Source: an uncultured Pseudacidovorax sp.
GTDB taxonomy: Bacteria > Pseudomonadota > Gammaproteobacteria > Burkholderiales > Burkholderiaceae_C
Assembly: GCF_913773995.1 (NCBI RefSeq)
Contig: NZ_CAJYES010000249.1
Location: 34,141-98,140, forward strand
Direction of reading: 5' to 3'
Length of the DNA: 64,000 nucleotides
In this document: positions 38,796 to 48,919 of the stretch, piece by piece
Numbering within the stretch: the first letter of the stretch is position 1
Layout: every line of letters starts with the position of its first letter
Position numbers and translations under genes: made by a program
Notes under the pieces: model-generated
The model's input: only the letters and a program-made list of their open reading frames with translations
Told to the model about the DNA's origin: nothing
Databases searched by the model: none

Positions 38796-39911
38796 TCAGC
38801 CGCGCCGCTTCTTGACGGCCTGCGACAGCACCTCCAGCAGATTGCGCGAGTCGTCCCACCCCAGGCAGGCATCGGTGATGCTCTTGCCGTATTCCAGGGC
38901 CGACGGCACATCCTTGCCCGGCGAGAACCTCTGCGCGCCGGCCTGGATGTGGCTTTCCACCATCACGCCGAACACCTTGCGACTGCCGCTGGCGATCTGG
39001 TCGGCGATGTCGCGCGCCACGTCCACCTGCTTCTGGTGCTGCTTGCTGCTGTTGGCATGGCTGCAGTCCACCATCAGCGTCGGGGGCAGGCCGGCGGCCT
39101 CCAGGTCGCGGCAGGCGGTCTCGACGCTGGCGGCGTCATAGTTGGGCGCCTTGCCGCCGCGCAGGATCACATGGCAATCCTTGTTGCCGTTGGTCTGCAC
39201 GATGGCGACCTGGCCGTTCTTGTGCACCGACAGGAAGTGGTGGCCCCGCGCCGCCGCCTGGATGGCGTCGGTGGCGATGCGGATGTTGCCGTCGGTACCG
39301 TTCTTGAAACCGATGGGCGCCGACAGGCCCGACGCCAGTTCGCGGTGCACCTGGCTCTCGGTGGTGCGCGCGCCGATGGCGCCCCAGGCGATCAGGTCGC
39401 CGATGTACTGCGGCGAGATCACGTCCAGGAACTCGCTGCCTGCCGGCAGACCCAGGCGGTTGATGTCGATGAGCAACTGGCGCGCGATGCGCAGGCCCTC
39501 GTCGATGCGGTAGCTTTCGTCCAGGTATGGGTCGTTGATCAACCCCTTCCAGCCGACGGTGGTGCGCGGCTTCTCGAAGTACACGCGCATCACGATCTCC
39601 AGCGAGTCGGCGTACTTATCGCGCTCGGCCTTGAGGCGGCGGGCATAGTCCAGGGCCGCGGCCGGGTCGTGGATGGAACAGGGGCCCATCACCACCAGCA
39701 GCCGGTCGTCCGTGCCGGCCATGATGTTGTGGATGGCGTGGCGGGTGCCGGTGATCAGCTTTTCTACCGCCGTGCCGTGGATGGGGAAGAAGCGGATGAG
39801 GTGTTCCGGAGGGGGCAGCACGTTGATGTCCTTGATGCGTTCGTCGTCGGTCTGGCTGGTTTTCTCGACGGGCGCATACCAGGGGTTGGCGGTGGCGTTG
39901 CTGCTGTTCAT
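38796..39911 (-). CDS. aroG: 3-deoxy-7-phosphoheptulonate synthase, class I
   Basis: A 371-residue DAHP synthase, which condenses phosphoenolpyruvate and erythrose-4-phosphate in the first step of aromatic biosynthesis. Signatures: VMGPCSIHDP, YFEKPRTTVGWKGLINDP, IGARTTESQVHRELASGL, GFKNGTDG and MVDCSHANSSK. The N-terminal 45 residues are those of the feedback-regulated AroF/G/H type. The ATG at 39911 begins MNSSNATANPW with GAAGGATC upstream. A 230-base leader precedes it and carries a complete candidate attenuator. Isozymes may exist elsewhere. Confidence 0.96.
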   Translation of the reverse strand: MNSSNATANPWYAPVEKTSQTDDERIKDINVLPPPEHLIRFFPIHGTAVEKLITGTRHAIHNIMAGTDDRLLVVMGPCSIHDPAAALDYARRLKAERDKYADSLEIVMRVYFEKPRTTVGWKGLINDPYLDESYRIDEGLRIARQLLIDINRLGLPAGSEFLDVISPQYIGDLIAWGAIGARTTESQVHRELASGLSAPIGFKNGTDGNIRIATDAIQAAARGHHFLSVHKNGQVAIVQTNGNKDCHVILRGGKAPNYDAASVETACRDLEAAGLPPTLMVDCSHANSSKQHQKQVDVARDIADQIASGSRKVFGVMVESHIQAGAQRFSPGKDVPSALEYGKSITDACLGWDDSRNLLEVLSQAVKKRRG

Positions 39912-39960
39912 GGGAACGATCCTTCTTGTGGGTTGGTGTGTGACGGAAAGCGATGGGACG

Positions 39961-39995
39961 AAAAAAAACCGCCGGGGCTTTTGGCACCGGCGGTT
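39961..39995 (-). terminator. Attenuator terminator hairpin upstream of aroG
   Basis: On the reverse strand ACCGCCGG (39987-39994) pairs with CCGGCGGT (39968-39975) across a TGCCAAAAGCC loop, followed by eight T. It lies 50 bases before the aroG start codon, inside its leader. The first arm (39987-39993) can pair alternatively with CCGGCGG inside the leader-peptide gene (40038-40044), giving an antiterminator. Confidence 0.85.
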
Positions 39996-40018
39996 TTTGA
40001 GGGGTTGGGTTGTTGCGT

Positions 40019-40093
40019 TTACGCGCGCGCCTCTCGTCCGCCGGAGTCCGGAAACCAAAAGTAGGCAAAGTAATAAGCGCGTTGAGCGAACAT
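40019..40093 (-). CDS. aroG leader peptide (aromatic-rich)
   Basis: A 24-codon gene starting ATG at 40093 and ending TAA at 40019-40021. The peptide starts MFAQRA and continues YYFAYFWFPDSGG: seven aromatic codons in eight positions. This is the composition of ribosome-mediated attenuation leaders for Phe, Tyr and Trp pathways. The gene is too short for usual gene finders. If charged aromatic tRNAs are scarce the ribosome stalls in the YYFAYFWF stretch, freeing CCGGCGG at 40038-40044 to pair with 39987-39993 and blocking the terminator; otherwise the ribosome covers it and transcription stops before aroG. Confidence 0.8.
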   Translation of the reverse strand: MFAQRAYYFAYFWFPDSGGREARA

Positions 40094-40101
40094 GAAGCGC
40101 G

Positions 40102-40129
40102 ACTCTAGCACGTGAAAACGGCTTGCCAA
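40102..40129 (-). promoter_or_regulatory. Sigma-70 promoter of the aroG leader
   Basis: On the reverse strand TTGGCA (40124-40129) and TAGAGT (40102-40107) are 16 bases apart. The predicted start lies within about two bases of the leader-peptide ATG at 40093, so the leader would be translated as a leaderless or near-leaderless message. Confidence 0.55.
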
Positions 40130-40142
40130 GCTGTATTTATGT

Positions 40143-41603
<1,461 letters not shown>

Positions 41604-41795
41604 CGACAGATTATTGCTCGCGCCTCCGGGCGCCGCCGCCGCCCTCGCGGATCGGCAGGCCGGGCATCAGGGGCAATGCCCACGCGGCGCGCGCGGCCGC
41701 CATCGACGGGCGAGCGCGGGGGCGAATCGCGGTCCGGGCGAGTCAACGCTGCAGGCGCTCGCCGGAGAAGACAGCGCCGCGCGACCGCGGGGTGA

Positions 41796-42950
41796 TCAGC
41801 TCTGCATCAGGCGCCGCGAGCGCGCGATCGACATCAGGATGCCCAACCCCAAACCTAGCGTCACCATGGCCGTGCCCCCATAGCTGATGAACGGCAGCGG
41901 CACGCCCACCACCGGCAGGATGCCGCTGACCATGCCCATGTTCACAAAGGCGTAGGTGAAGAAGATCATCGTCACCGCACCGGCCAGCAAGCGCGAGAAC
42001 AGCGTGGGCGCCGACGAGGCGATGGCCAGGCCACGCAGAATCAGGAAGGTGAAGGCGCAGATCAGGAACAGGTTGCCGGCCAGCCCGAATTCCTCGGAAT
42101 AGGCAGCAAAGATGAAGTCGGTGGTGCGTTCGGGAATGAACTCCAGGTGCGTCTGCGTGCCCTGCATGAAGCCCTTGCCGCCAAGGCCTCCGGAGCCGAT
42201 GGCGATCATGCCCTGGATGATGTGGAAGCCCTTGCCCAGCGGGTCGCGGAAGGGATCGAGCAGCGTGCACACCCGCTGGCGCTGGTACTCGTGCAGGATG
42301 CGCCAGTCCACGCCGTCGGCACACAGCTGCGGCTCGTACCAGACGATCAGCGTCACGACTACGGCGATCACGATGACCGGCGGCACGATCAGCTTCCAGG
42401 GCAGGCCGGCGAAGAAGATGACCGACAGCCCCGCCGCCAGCACCAGCAGCGAGGTGCCGAGGTCGGGCTGCTTCATGATCAGGCCCACCGGCACCGCCAG
42501 CAGCACGAAGGAGACGACGAAGTCCAGCGGTCGCAGCTGGCCCTCGCGCCGCTGGAACCACCAGGCCAGCATCATCGGCATGGCGATCTTGAGGATCTCG
42601 CTGGGCTGGATCACCACGCCCACGTTGAGCCAGCGCGTGGCGCCCTTCTTGGTGACGCCGAACAGCGCCACTGCCACCAGCAGCGTGACGCCGAAGGCAT
42701 ACAGGGGCACCGCCAGGCTCATCAGCCGCTGCGGCGGCACCTGGGCCACCAGGAACATGATGCCCGCCGCCAGCAGCATGTTGCGACCGTGGTCCGAGAA
42801 GCGGGTGCCGCTGTCGTAGCCGGAGGAATACATGGCGACCATGCCGGTCGAGGCCAGCACCAGCAGCGCCAGCACCAGCAGGATGTCGAAGCCCTGGAAC
42901 ACGGGCGCGATGCGGCGCAGGAGCGAGGGGCGCTGGAAGACGGCGGACAT
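41796..42950 (-). CDS. rodA: Rod-shape SEDS glycosyltransferase RodA
   Basis: A 384-residue SEDS-family peptidoglycan polymerase with about ten TM helices. The conserved Asp-containing loop is MKQPDLGTSLLVL; LLDPFRDPLGKGFHIIQGMIAIGSGG, in the periplasmic loop, and the final GVPLPFISYGGTAM are RodA signatures. In most relatives mreBCD and mrdA come before rodA; here the neighbours are yqiA-like (divergent) and tldD. The 192-base spacer after its stop has no visible gene. The window also contains the SEDS paralogue ftsW. Confidence 0.94.
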   Translation of the reverse strand: MSAVFQRPSLLRRIAPVFQGFDILLVLALLVLASTGMVAMYSSGYDSGTRFSDHGRNMLLAAGIMFLVAQVPPQRLMSLAVPLYAFGVTLLVAVALFGVTKKGATRWLNVGVVIQPSEILKIAMPMMLAWWFQRREGQLRPLDFVVSFVLLAVPVGLIMKQPDLGTSLLVLAAGLSVIFFAGLPWKLIVPPVIVIAVVVTLIVWYEPQLCADGVDWRILHEYQRQRVCTLLDPFRDPLGKGFHIIQGMIAIGSGGLGGKGFMQGTQTHLEFIPERTTDFIFAAYSEEFGLAGNLFLICAFTFLILRGLAIASSAPTLFSRLLAGAVTMIFFTYAFVNMGMVSGILPVVGVPLPFISYGGTAMVTLGLGLGILMSIARSRRLMQS

Positions 42951-42991
42951 GAGGCGCGCGATTATCCGCGTGCCCCGCTACAGTGCGGCGA

Positions 42992-43579
42992 ATGCCCACC
43001 ACCCATCTGCTCTACCTGCATGGCTTTCGTTCCTCGCCGCAGTCGGCCAAGGCCCGGGTGATGGCGGCCCGGATGACCGCGCGGCATCCGGCGGTGCACT
43101 GGTGGTGCCCGCAGCTGCCGCCCTCGCCGCGCGCGGCGGCCGAACTGATTGCGCAGGGCACGGCCGACTGGCCGGTCGATGGCATGGCGGTGGTCGGCTC
43201 CTCGCTCGGCGGCTTCTATGCCACATGGCTGGCCGCACGAACGGGCTGCCGCGCGGTGCTCATCAACCCGGCCGTTCACCCGGCGCGCGACCTCGAGAAG
43301 TACATCGGCGAGCAGACCGCCTGGCACGACCCCGAAGCGCATTTCTTCTTCCGTCCCGACTACATCGACGAACTGCGTGCCCTGCAAACCGGCGCACTGC
43401 CGCATCCGGAGCGCCTGATGGCCGTGATCGCCAAGGGCGACGAGCTGCTGGACTGGCGTGAGATGACGGCCCGCTACCCCGGCAGCCTGCTACGCGTGGT
43501 GGAAGGCGGCGACCATGCGCTGTCCGATTTCGAGACGGCCCACCTGAATGCCGTGATGGCCTTCCTGCAGCCGGCTTGA
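42992..43579 (+). CDS. YqiA/YcfP-family alpha/beta-fold esterase
   Basis: A 195-residue small hydrolase: LLYLHGFRSSPQSAKA at the start, nucleophile elbow VGSSLGGFYATWLA (about 69-75), acid in AKGDELLD and the His in EGGDHALSDF. These fit the YqiA esterase family, whose natural substrates are unknown. The ATG at 42992 is chosen; a GTG nine bases upstream gives MRRMPTTH and is less likely. It is divergent from rodA with 41 bases between. Confidence 0.82.
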   Translation: MPTTHLLYLHGFRSSPQSAKARVMAARMTARHPAVHWWCPQLPPSPRAAAELIAQGTADWPVDGMAVVGSSLGGFYATWLAARTGCRAVLINPAVHPARDLEKYIGEQTAWHDPEAHFFFRPDYIDELRALQTGALPHPERLMAVIAKGDELLDWREMTARYPGSLLRVVEGGDHALSDFETAHLNAVMAFLQPA

Positions 43580-43627
43580 GCCTGCCCAGCGCCCGGCTCG
43601 CCGCGGGGCGCATGTGACAATCGCCGG

Positions 43628-45700
43628 ATGTTTGTGTTGTTCGAAGAAGCCGGCAAGTACTTCGGCGGCCGCGTGCTGTCCGAGGCCGAAGCGTCGGCGC
43701 AGGTGGAGCTGGAAAGCGGCAAGCGCGTCAAGGTCAAGGGCGCCAATATCGTGCTGCGTTTCGACAAGCCGGCGCCCGCCGAGCTGATCGCCGAGGCGCG
43801 CGCGCTGGCCGCCACGATGGACCTGGATCTGGCCTGGGAATTCGCGTCCGACGAGGAATTCGGCTTTGCCGAACTCGCCGCCGACTATTTCAGCGACAAG
43901 CCCACGCTGGCGCAGCAGGCCGCCGCCCTCTTCGCCCTGTTCGAGGCCCCACACTACTTCCGCCGCAGCGGCAAGGGGCGCTTCCGCAAGGCGCCGGCCG
44001 AAATCGTGCAGCAGGCCCTGGCCGCCATCGAGAAGAAGAAGGCCATCCAGGCGCAGATCACCGAATGGGCCGGCGAGCTCGTGGCGGGCCGCTGCCCGGC
44101 CCCGATCCGCGAGCAGCTCTACCGCATCCTCTTCAAGCCCGACAAGAACGCGCCCGAATACAAGGCCGTGGTCGAGGCCGCCCGCACCGCGCAGCGCCCG
44201 CCGCTGGAGCTGCTGACCACCGCCGGTGCCATCGACTCGTCCTACCAGTTCCACTGGAAGCGCTTCCTGTTCGAGAACTTCCCCAAGGGCACGGGCTTTC
44301 CGGCTTCGCTCAGCGCGCCCGCCGTGGCGGACGACCTGCCGCTGGCCGAGGGCGTGCAAGCCTTCTCCATCGACGACTCGCAGACCACCGAAATCGACGA
44401 TGCCCTGTCGGTGCAGGGCCTGGGCAGCGGCACCGTGACCGTCGGCGTGCACATCGCCGCGCCCGGCCTGGCGCTCGCCCCCGGCGACGCGCTGGACCAG
44501 GTGGCACGCGCGCGCATGTCCACCGTCTACATGCCGGGCCACAAGATCACCATGCTGCCCGACGCCATCGTGCAGACCTACACCCTGCTCGAAGGCGCGC
44601 CGCGCCCGGCGGTGTCGCTCTATGCCCGCTTCGACGAGGCCACGCTGGCGCTGCAGGGCATCGAGACGAAGATCGAGCGCGTGCCGGTGGTTGCCAACCT
44701 GCGCCACGACCAGCTGGATGCCGTGATCGACGAAGCCTGGCTGGAGGCACCCACCGCCACTGGCGGCCCCGACGCAGCGCAGCGCCTGCATGCGCCGCTG
44801 GCCTTCCTGTTCCGCCTGGCCAAGGCGCTCAAGGCGCAGCGCGAAGTGGTGCGCGGCAAGCCCGAGAGCTTCAACCGCCCCGACTACAACTTCCGCCTGG
44901 TCGGCCATGAGGACCGTGCCGAGCCCGACGGCAGCGAGACCGTGCAGATCACCACGCGCCGCCGCGGCGCGCCGCTGGACCTGATCGTCTCCGAGGCCAT
45001 GATCCTGGCCAACAGCAGCTGGGGCGGCTGGCTGGGCGAGCTGGGCGTGCCCGCGCTCTACCGCAGCCAGGCCAGCCTGGCACCCGGCATCAAGGTGCGC
45101 ATGGGCACCAAGGCCCTGCCGCATGCCGGCCTGGGCGTGAAGGCCTATGCGTGGAGCACCTCGCCGCTGCGCCGCTACACCGATCTGGTCAACCAGTGGC
45201 AGATCATCGCGGCCGCGCGCCACGGTAAGACCGCTGCGCTGGCGGCGCCCTTCAAGCCCAAGGATGCGGGCCTGTTCTCCATCCTCTCCGGCTTCGACGC
45301 GGCGTACGCGACCTACAACGCCTACCAGTCCGGCATGGAGCGCTTCTGGACGCTCAAGTACCTGCAGCAGCAGGGCATCCGCGAGCTGGAGGCCACGCTG
45401 GTGCGCGACGCCGGCGGCGGCGAGGCACTGGCCCGCGCCGACCTGCTGCCGCTGGTGCTGCCGGTGATCGGTGCCCAGGGCCTGCCGCGCGGCGCCCGTG
45501 TGCGCCTGCGCCTGGGCGACATCGACGAGATCGCGCTGGCCGTCAACGGCAGCGTGATCGAGCGCCTGGACGCCGAGGCCGCGCCTGCGGCCGATGACGC
45601 CGACGCGGACGAGGAAGAGGCCGCGACCGGTGCGCTCACCATCGCCGTCGACGTCAATGACGCCGAACCCGAGGCCGCCGCGCCTGCGCCTGCCGCCTGA
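43628..45700 (+). CDS. RNB-domain exoribonuclease (RNase II/R family)
   Basis: A 690-residue 3'-5' exoribonuclease. The RNB catalytic loop AFSIDDSQTTEIDDALSV (about 247-264) holds the metal-binding Asp residues; YMPGHKITMLPDAIVQTYTL and STSPLRRYTDLVNQWQI follow. An acidic Ala/Glu/Asp tail ends the protein. It lacks an obvious canonical N-terminal CSD pair, so it resembles the short RNB proteins common in Betaproteobacteria rather than classic RNase R. It starts a same-strand run leading to the TonB-like and aroE genes. Confidence 0.87.
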   Translation: MFVLFEEAGKYFGGRVLSEAEASAQVELESGKRVKVKGANIVLRFDKPAPAELIAEARALAATMDLDLAWEFASDEEFGFAELAADYFSDKPTLAQQAAALFALFEAPHYFRRSGKGRFRKAPAEIVQQALAAIEKKKAIQAQITEWAGELVAGRCPAPIREQLYRILFKPDKNAPEYKAVVEAARTAQRPPLELLTTAGAIDSSYQFHWKRFLFENFPKGTGFPASLSAPAVADDLPLAEGVQAFSIDDSQTTEIDDALSVQGLGSGTVTVGVHIAAPGLALAPGDALDQVARARMSTVYMPGHKITMLPDAIVQTYTLLEGAPRPAVSLYARFDEATLALQGIETKIERVPVVANLRHDQLDAVIDEAWLEAPTATGGPDAAQRLHAPLAFLFRLAKALKAQREVVRGKPESFNRPDYNFRLVGHEDRAEPDGSETVQITTRRRGAPLDLIVSEAMILANSSWGGWLGELGVPALYRSQASLAPGIKVRMGTKALPHAGLGVKAYAWSTSPLRRYTDLVNQWQIIAAARHGKTAALAAPFKPKDAGLFSILSGFDAAYATYNAYQSGMERFWTLKYLQQQGIRELEATLVRDAGGGEALARADLLPLVLPVIGAQGLPRGARVRLRLGDIDEIALAVNGSVIERLDAEAAPAADDADADEEEAATGALTIAVDVNDAEPEAAAPAPAA

Positions 45701-45718
45701 TCCCCGTTCCCGCCTGCC

Positions 45719-46585
45719 ATGCGTCTGGCCGACCTGACTCCGCTGCAGATGGCACTGGGTGTGTCGGTGCTGGCGCATGCGGCCGTGCTGGGCGTGCGCG
45801 TGGCCAACCCGGCCGCCTTCGACCGCGTGATGCAGGAATCGCCGCTGGAGATCATCCTGGTCAATGCCCGCAGCGCGCAGACCGACCTGCCGGCCAAGCC
45901 GGCGGCCCTGGCCCAGGCCACGCTGGCCGGCGGCGGCGATCTGGAGCGCGGCCGCGCCACCAGCCCGCTGCCGCCTTCGGCCTTCCGCGCCGTCGGCGAT
46001 TCAGACCAGGACGCGCAGCGCCGCATCGATGCGCTGCAGGAGCAGCAGCAGATGCTGCTCGCGCGCGTGCGCAAGCAACTCGCCGCCCTGCCGCCGCCCG
46101 ACCCGAGCCACACCGGCCAGACGGCCGACAGCCAGGCACAGGAAGAGCGCCGCCGCCAGTTGCTGGACCTGCTCGCCGAGATCGAACGACGCGTCAACGA
46201 AGAGAACGCCCGTCCCAAGCGCCGCTACATCAGCCCGTCCACGCGCGAGGTCGCCTATGCCGGCTATGTGGATGCGTTGCGCCGCCGCATCGAGGCGCGC
46301 GGGACGCAGAACTTTCCCGAGGCGCGGGGCCAGAAGCTCTACGGCCAGCTCACCCTGCTGATCACCGTCAACCATGACGGCCGCCTGCTGGCGACCGAGC
46401 TGGTGGAAAGCTCCGGCAGCGCCGACCTGGACCGGCGCGCCCAGGCCATCGTGCGCAGCCTGGGCAACTTCGGCCCCTTCACCGACGCCATGCGCCGGCA
46501 GGCCGACCAGATCGTGCTGCCCTCGCGCTTCCGCTTCACGCGCGACGAGACGCTGGAGACCCAGGTCTCCGGTGCCGCGCAGTGA
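45719..46585 (+). CDS. TonB-C-terminal-domain energy-transducer-like protein
   Basis: A 288-residue inner-membrane protein with a short cytoplasmic start, a TM helix (LGVSVLAHAAVLGVRV, about 13-28), a long helical periplasmic region with coiled-coil character (DAQRRIDALQEQQQMLLARV, about 98-117) and a C-terminal TonB domain (LTLLITVNHDGRLLATELVE). It lacks the Pro-Lys/Pro-Glu stretch of classical TonB and no exbB/exbD genes are nearby, so it may be a TolA-like or accessory transducer. It starts 18 bases after the RNase stop and is followed by aroE. Confidence 0.75.
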   Translation: MRLADLTPLQMALGVSVLAHAAVLGVRVANPAAFDRVMQESPLEIILVNARSAQTDLPAKPAALAQATLAGGGDLERGRATSPLPPSAFRAVGDSDQDAQRRIDALQEQQQMLLARVRKQLAALPPPDPSHTGQTADSQAQEERRRQLLDLLAEIERRVNEENARPKRRYISPSTREVAYAGYVDALRRRIEARGTQNFPEARGQKLYGQLTLLITVNHDGRLLATELVESSGSADLDRRAQAIVRSLGNFGPFTDAMRRQADQIVLPSRFRFTRDETLETQVSGAAQ

Positions 46586-46625
46586 GCGGCCGCCGCCCTC
46601 TTCTTTCGACCGCTTCAAGACCCCC

Positions 46626-47492
46626 ATGGACCGCTATTGCGTGATGGGCAACCCGGTGGCGCACAGCCGTTCGCCGTGGATCCACGCCCGCTTCGCCCAA
46701 CTCACCGGCCAGACGCTGGACTATGGACGCCGCGAGGTCGCCCCCGGCACCTTCGCCCAGGCCGTGGCCGACTTCCGCCGCGAGGCACGGGCCTCCGGCG
46801 ACCGGGCCGGTGGCTGCAACGTCACTGTGCCCTGCAAGTTCGACGCCGCGGCCCTCGCGGGCGAGCGCCTGAGCGAGCGCGCTCGCCTGGCCGGCGCCGT
46901 CAACACGCTGCGTTTCGACGAAGACGGCCACGTCCACGGCGACAACACCGACGGCGCCGGTCTGGTGGCCGACATCGAGCGCCATGCAGGCCGGATGCTC
47001 GCGGGTGCGCGGGTCCTGCTGATCGGCGCCGGCGGCGCGGCAGCGGGCGTGATGGGCCCGCTCATCGACGCAGCGCCGACGCGCCTGGTGGTGGCCAACC
47101 GCACGGTCGCCAGGGCCGAGGTGCTGGTGGCACGCCATTCCGCCTGCGGGCACCGTGCGGATTGCGACCTGCAAGCCGCGGGTCTGGACGGCCTGGGCGA
47201 CGCGCGCTTCGACATCGTCGTCAACGGCACGGCGTCCAGCCTGTCGGGCGACGGCGTGCCGGTGCCCGCGTGTGTGCTGGCCGAGGGCGCGCTGGCCGTG
47301 GACATGATGTACGGCCCCGCCGCCGCCGGCTTCATCGGCTGGGCGCAGGCCCACGGCGCCACGGCCCGCGACGGCCTAGGCATGCTGGTCGAGCAGGCCG
47401 CCGAAGCCTTTGCCGTGTGGCGCGGTGTGCGGCCGGATGCCGCGCCCGTGCTGGCCGAGTTGCGCGCCCTCGTCGACGGCAGCGCCGCATGA
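46626..47492 (+). CDS. aroE: Shikimate dehydrogenase
   Basis: A 288-residue NADP-dependent enzyme that reduces 3-dehydroshikimate. It begins MDRYCVMGNPVAHSRSPWIH (substrate-binding Ser pair), then GCNVTVPCKFDA with the catalytic Lys, NTDGAGLVADIE, and the nucleotide loop IGAGGAAAGV followed by ANRT. Length is typical. Its TGA overlaps the mtgA ATG. It connects to aroG elsewhere in the window, but is on a different transcript. Confidence 0.95.
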   Translation: MDRYCVMGNPVAHSRSPWIHARFAQLTGQTLDYGRREVAPGTFAQAVADFRREARASGDRAGGCNVTVPCKFDAAALAGERLSERARLAGAVNTLRFDEDGHVHGDNTDGAGLVADIERHAGRMLAGARVLLIGAGGAAAGVMGPLIDAAPTRLVVANRTVARAEVLVARHSACGHRADCDLQAAGLDGLGDARFDIVVNGTASSLSGDGVPVPACVLAEGALAVDMMYGPAAAGFIGWAQAHGATARDGLGMLVEQAAEAFAVWRGVRPDAAPVLAELRALVDGSAA

Positions 47493-48235
47493 TGCGTTCG
47501 TTCGGCCGCTGGCTGGCCTGCCTGGTGTTGGCCGGCGTGGCGCTGCAGCTGTTCTTCCTGCTGCGCATCGCGCTCATGCTGGTGCTCGATCCGCAGTCCA
47601 CCAGCTTCCAGCGCTCGGAGATGTGGCGCCTGGCGCGGCAGGACGGCCCGAACGCGCAATGGAGCCAGACCTGGGTGCCCTATGAGCGCATCGCCGATCC
47701 GCTCAAGCGTGCCGTGATCGCCAGCGAGGATGCCGCCTTCGTCGAGCACGGCGGCGTGGAATGGGAAGCCATCGAACGCGCGCGCCAACGCAATGCCCGT
47801 GCCGAGGAACTGGCCGCCCGGCGGGCCGCCCGCGCCGCCGCGCAGGGCAGACCCACCCGACCGCCGCAGCTGCGCGGCGGCTCCACCATCAGCCAGCAGC
47901 TGGCCAAGAACCTGCTGCTGTCGGGCGAACGCACGCTGCTGCGAAAGGGCCAGGAGCTGGTGCTGACGCAGCTGCTCGAGCTCTTCCTGGGCAAGCGCCG
48001 AATCCTGGAGATCTACCTCAACAGCGTGGAATGGGGCGAGGGCGTCTTCGGTGCGGAGGCCGCGGCCCGCCACTACTTCGGCAAGGGTTCCGACCGCCTG
48101 ACGGCCAGCGAGGCCGCACGCCTGGCCGTGATGCTGCCCAGCCCCAAGTTCTACGAGAAGCGGCCCTACTCGACCTACCTCAACGGCCGCGCCGCCACCA
48201 TCGTGGCGCGCATGGGCGCGGTCGAGTTGCCCTGA
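47489..48235 (+). CDS. mtgA: Monofunctional peptidoglycan glycosyltransferase
   Basis: A 248-residue GT51 enzyme that polymerises lipid II. One N-terminal TM anchor (ACLVLAGVALQLFFLLRIAL) is followed by the catalytic motifs ASEDAAFVEHGG (catalytic Glu), RGGSTISQQLAKNLLLS and RRILEIYLNSVEWGEGVFGA. An Ala/Arg insertion near residues 98-124 (ELAARRAARAAAQG) is somewhat longer than usual. Tandem ATG codons at 47489 and 47492 overlap the aroE stop. Confidence 0.94.
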   Translation: MMRSFGRWLACLVLAGVALQLFFLLRIALMLVLDPQSTSFQRSEMWRLARQDGPNAQWSQTWVPYERIADPLKRAVIASEDAAFVEHGGVEWEAIERARQRNARAEELAARRAARAAAQGRPTRPPQLRGGSTISQQLAKNLLLSGERTLLRKGQELVLTQLLELFLGKRRILEIYLNSVEWGEGVFGAEAAARHYFGKGSDRLTASEAARLAVMLPSPKFYEKRPYSTYLNGRAATIVARMGAVELP

Positions 48236-48257
48236 GGGCGGCCCGTATCATCGACCG

Positions 48258-48905
48258 ATGTACCTTGCCAAGCTGACGGGCGCCCTGCTGCTGGGCGTCA
48301 CGCGCCTGCTCACCGGTGCCCAGGCGCGCTGGTGGGGCTGCCCGCCCAAGGCCGAGCAGCGGATCTACTTCGCCAATCACCAGAGCCACATCGACCTGGT
48401 CATGATCTGGGCCGCGCTGCCCGGCGAACTGCGCAGCATCACCCGCCCCATCGCCGCGCGCGACTACTGGGCCAATTCGCCGCTCAAGCGCTGGATCACC
48501 ACCGAGGTGTTCAACGCCATCTACGTCGAGCGCGGCGGCACGCCCGCACCGGCCGAGGACGGCGCACCGCCGCCCGACCCGATGGCACCGCTGCAGCCGC
48601 TGATCGAGGCGCTCCGAAGCGGTGACTCGATCATCATCTTTCCGGAGGGCACGCGCGGCCACACCGGCGAGCCGCAGAAATTCAAGTCGGGCCTCTACAC
48701 ACTGGCGCAGATGTTTCCGGAAGTGGTGCTGGTGCCGGCCTGGATCGACAACGTCCAGCGCGTGATGCCCAAGGGCGAAGTGGTGCCTGTGCCCATCCTG
48801 TGCTCGGTGACCTTTGGCGCGCCCCTCCGTATCGAACCGGGCGAGGAGCGGCGCGCCTTCCTCGATCGGGCGCGCGAGGCCGTGATCGCTCTGCGCGACG
48901 TGTAG
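48258..48905 (+). CDS. 1-acyl-sn-glycerol-3-phosphate acyltransferase family protein
   Basis: A 215-residue PlsC-like enzyme: catalytic NHQSHID (HxxxxD, about residues 40-45) and the [20 protein letters not shown] motif (about 136-156), with an N-terminal hydrophobic segment. It could acylate lysophosphatidic acid or another lysophospholipid. It forms a same-strand run with the cdsA-like gene, i.e. two successive steps of phospholipid synthesis, which supports a glycerolipid role. Confidence 0.82.
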   Translation: MYLAKLTGALLLGVTRLLTGAQARWWGCPPKAEQRIYFANHQSHIDLVMIWAALPGELRSITRPIAARDYWANSPLKRWITTEVFNAIYVERGGTPAPAEDGAPPPDPMAPLQPLIEALRSGDSIIIFPEGTRGHTGEPQKFKSGLYTLAQMFPEVVLVPAWIDNVQRVMPKGEVVPVPILCSVTFGAPLRIEPGEERRAFLDRAREAVIALRDV

Positions 48906-48919
48906 GAAGGACGCCGGCC

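Noticed and set aside
41604..41795. Hidden gene between tldD and rodA
   Set aside because: No frame with a plausible start and codon bias distinct from shadows; sequence is GC-rich spacer with no recognised site.
43490..45778. 762-codon reverse-strand open frame opposite the RNase gene
   Set aside because: High GC with strong third-position bias opens antisense frames. It opposes a clear RNB exonuclease, is full of Gly/Gln/His/Arg low-complexity and shows no domain.
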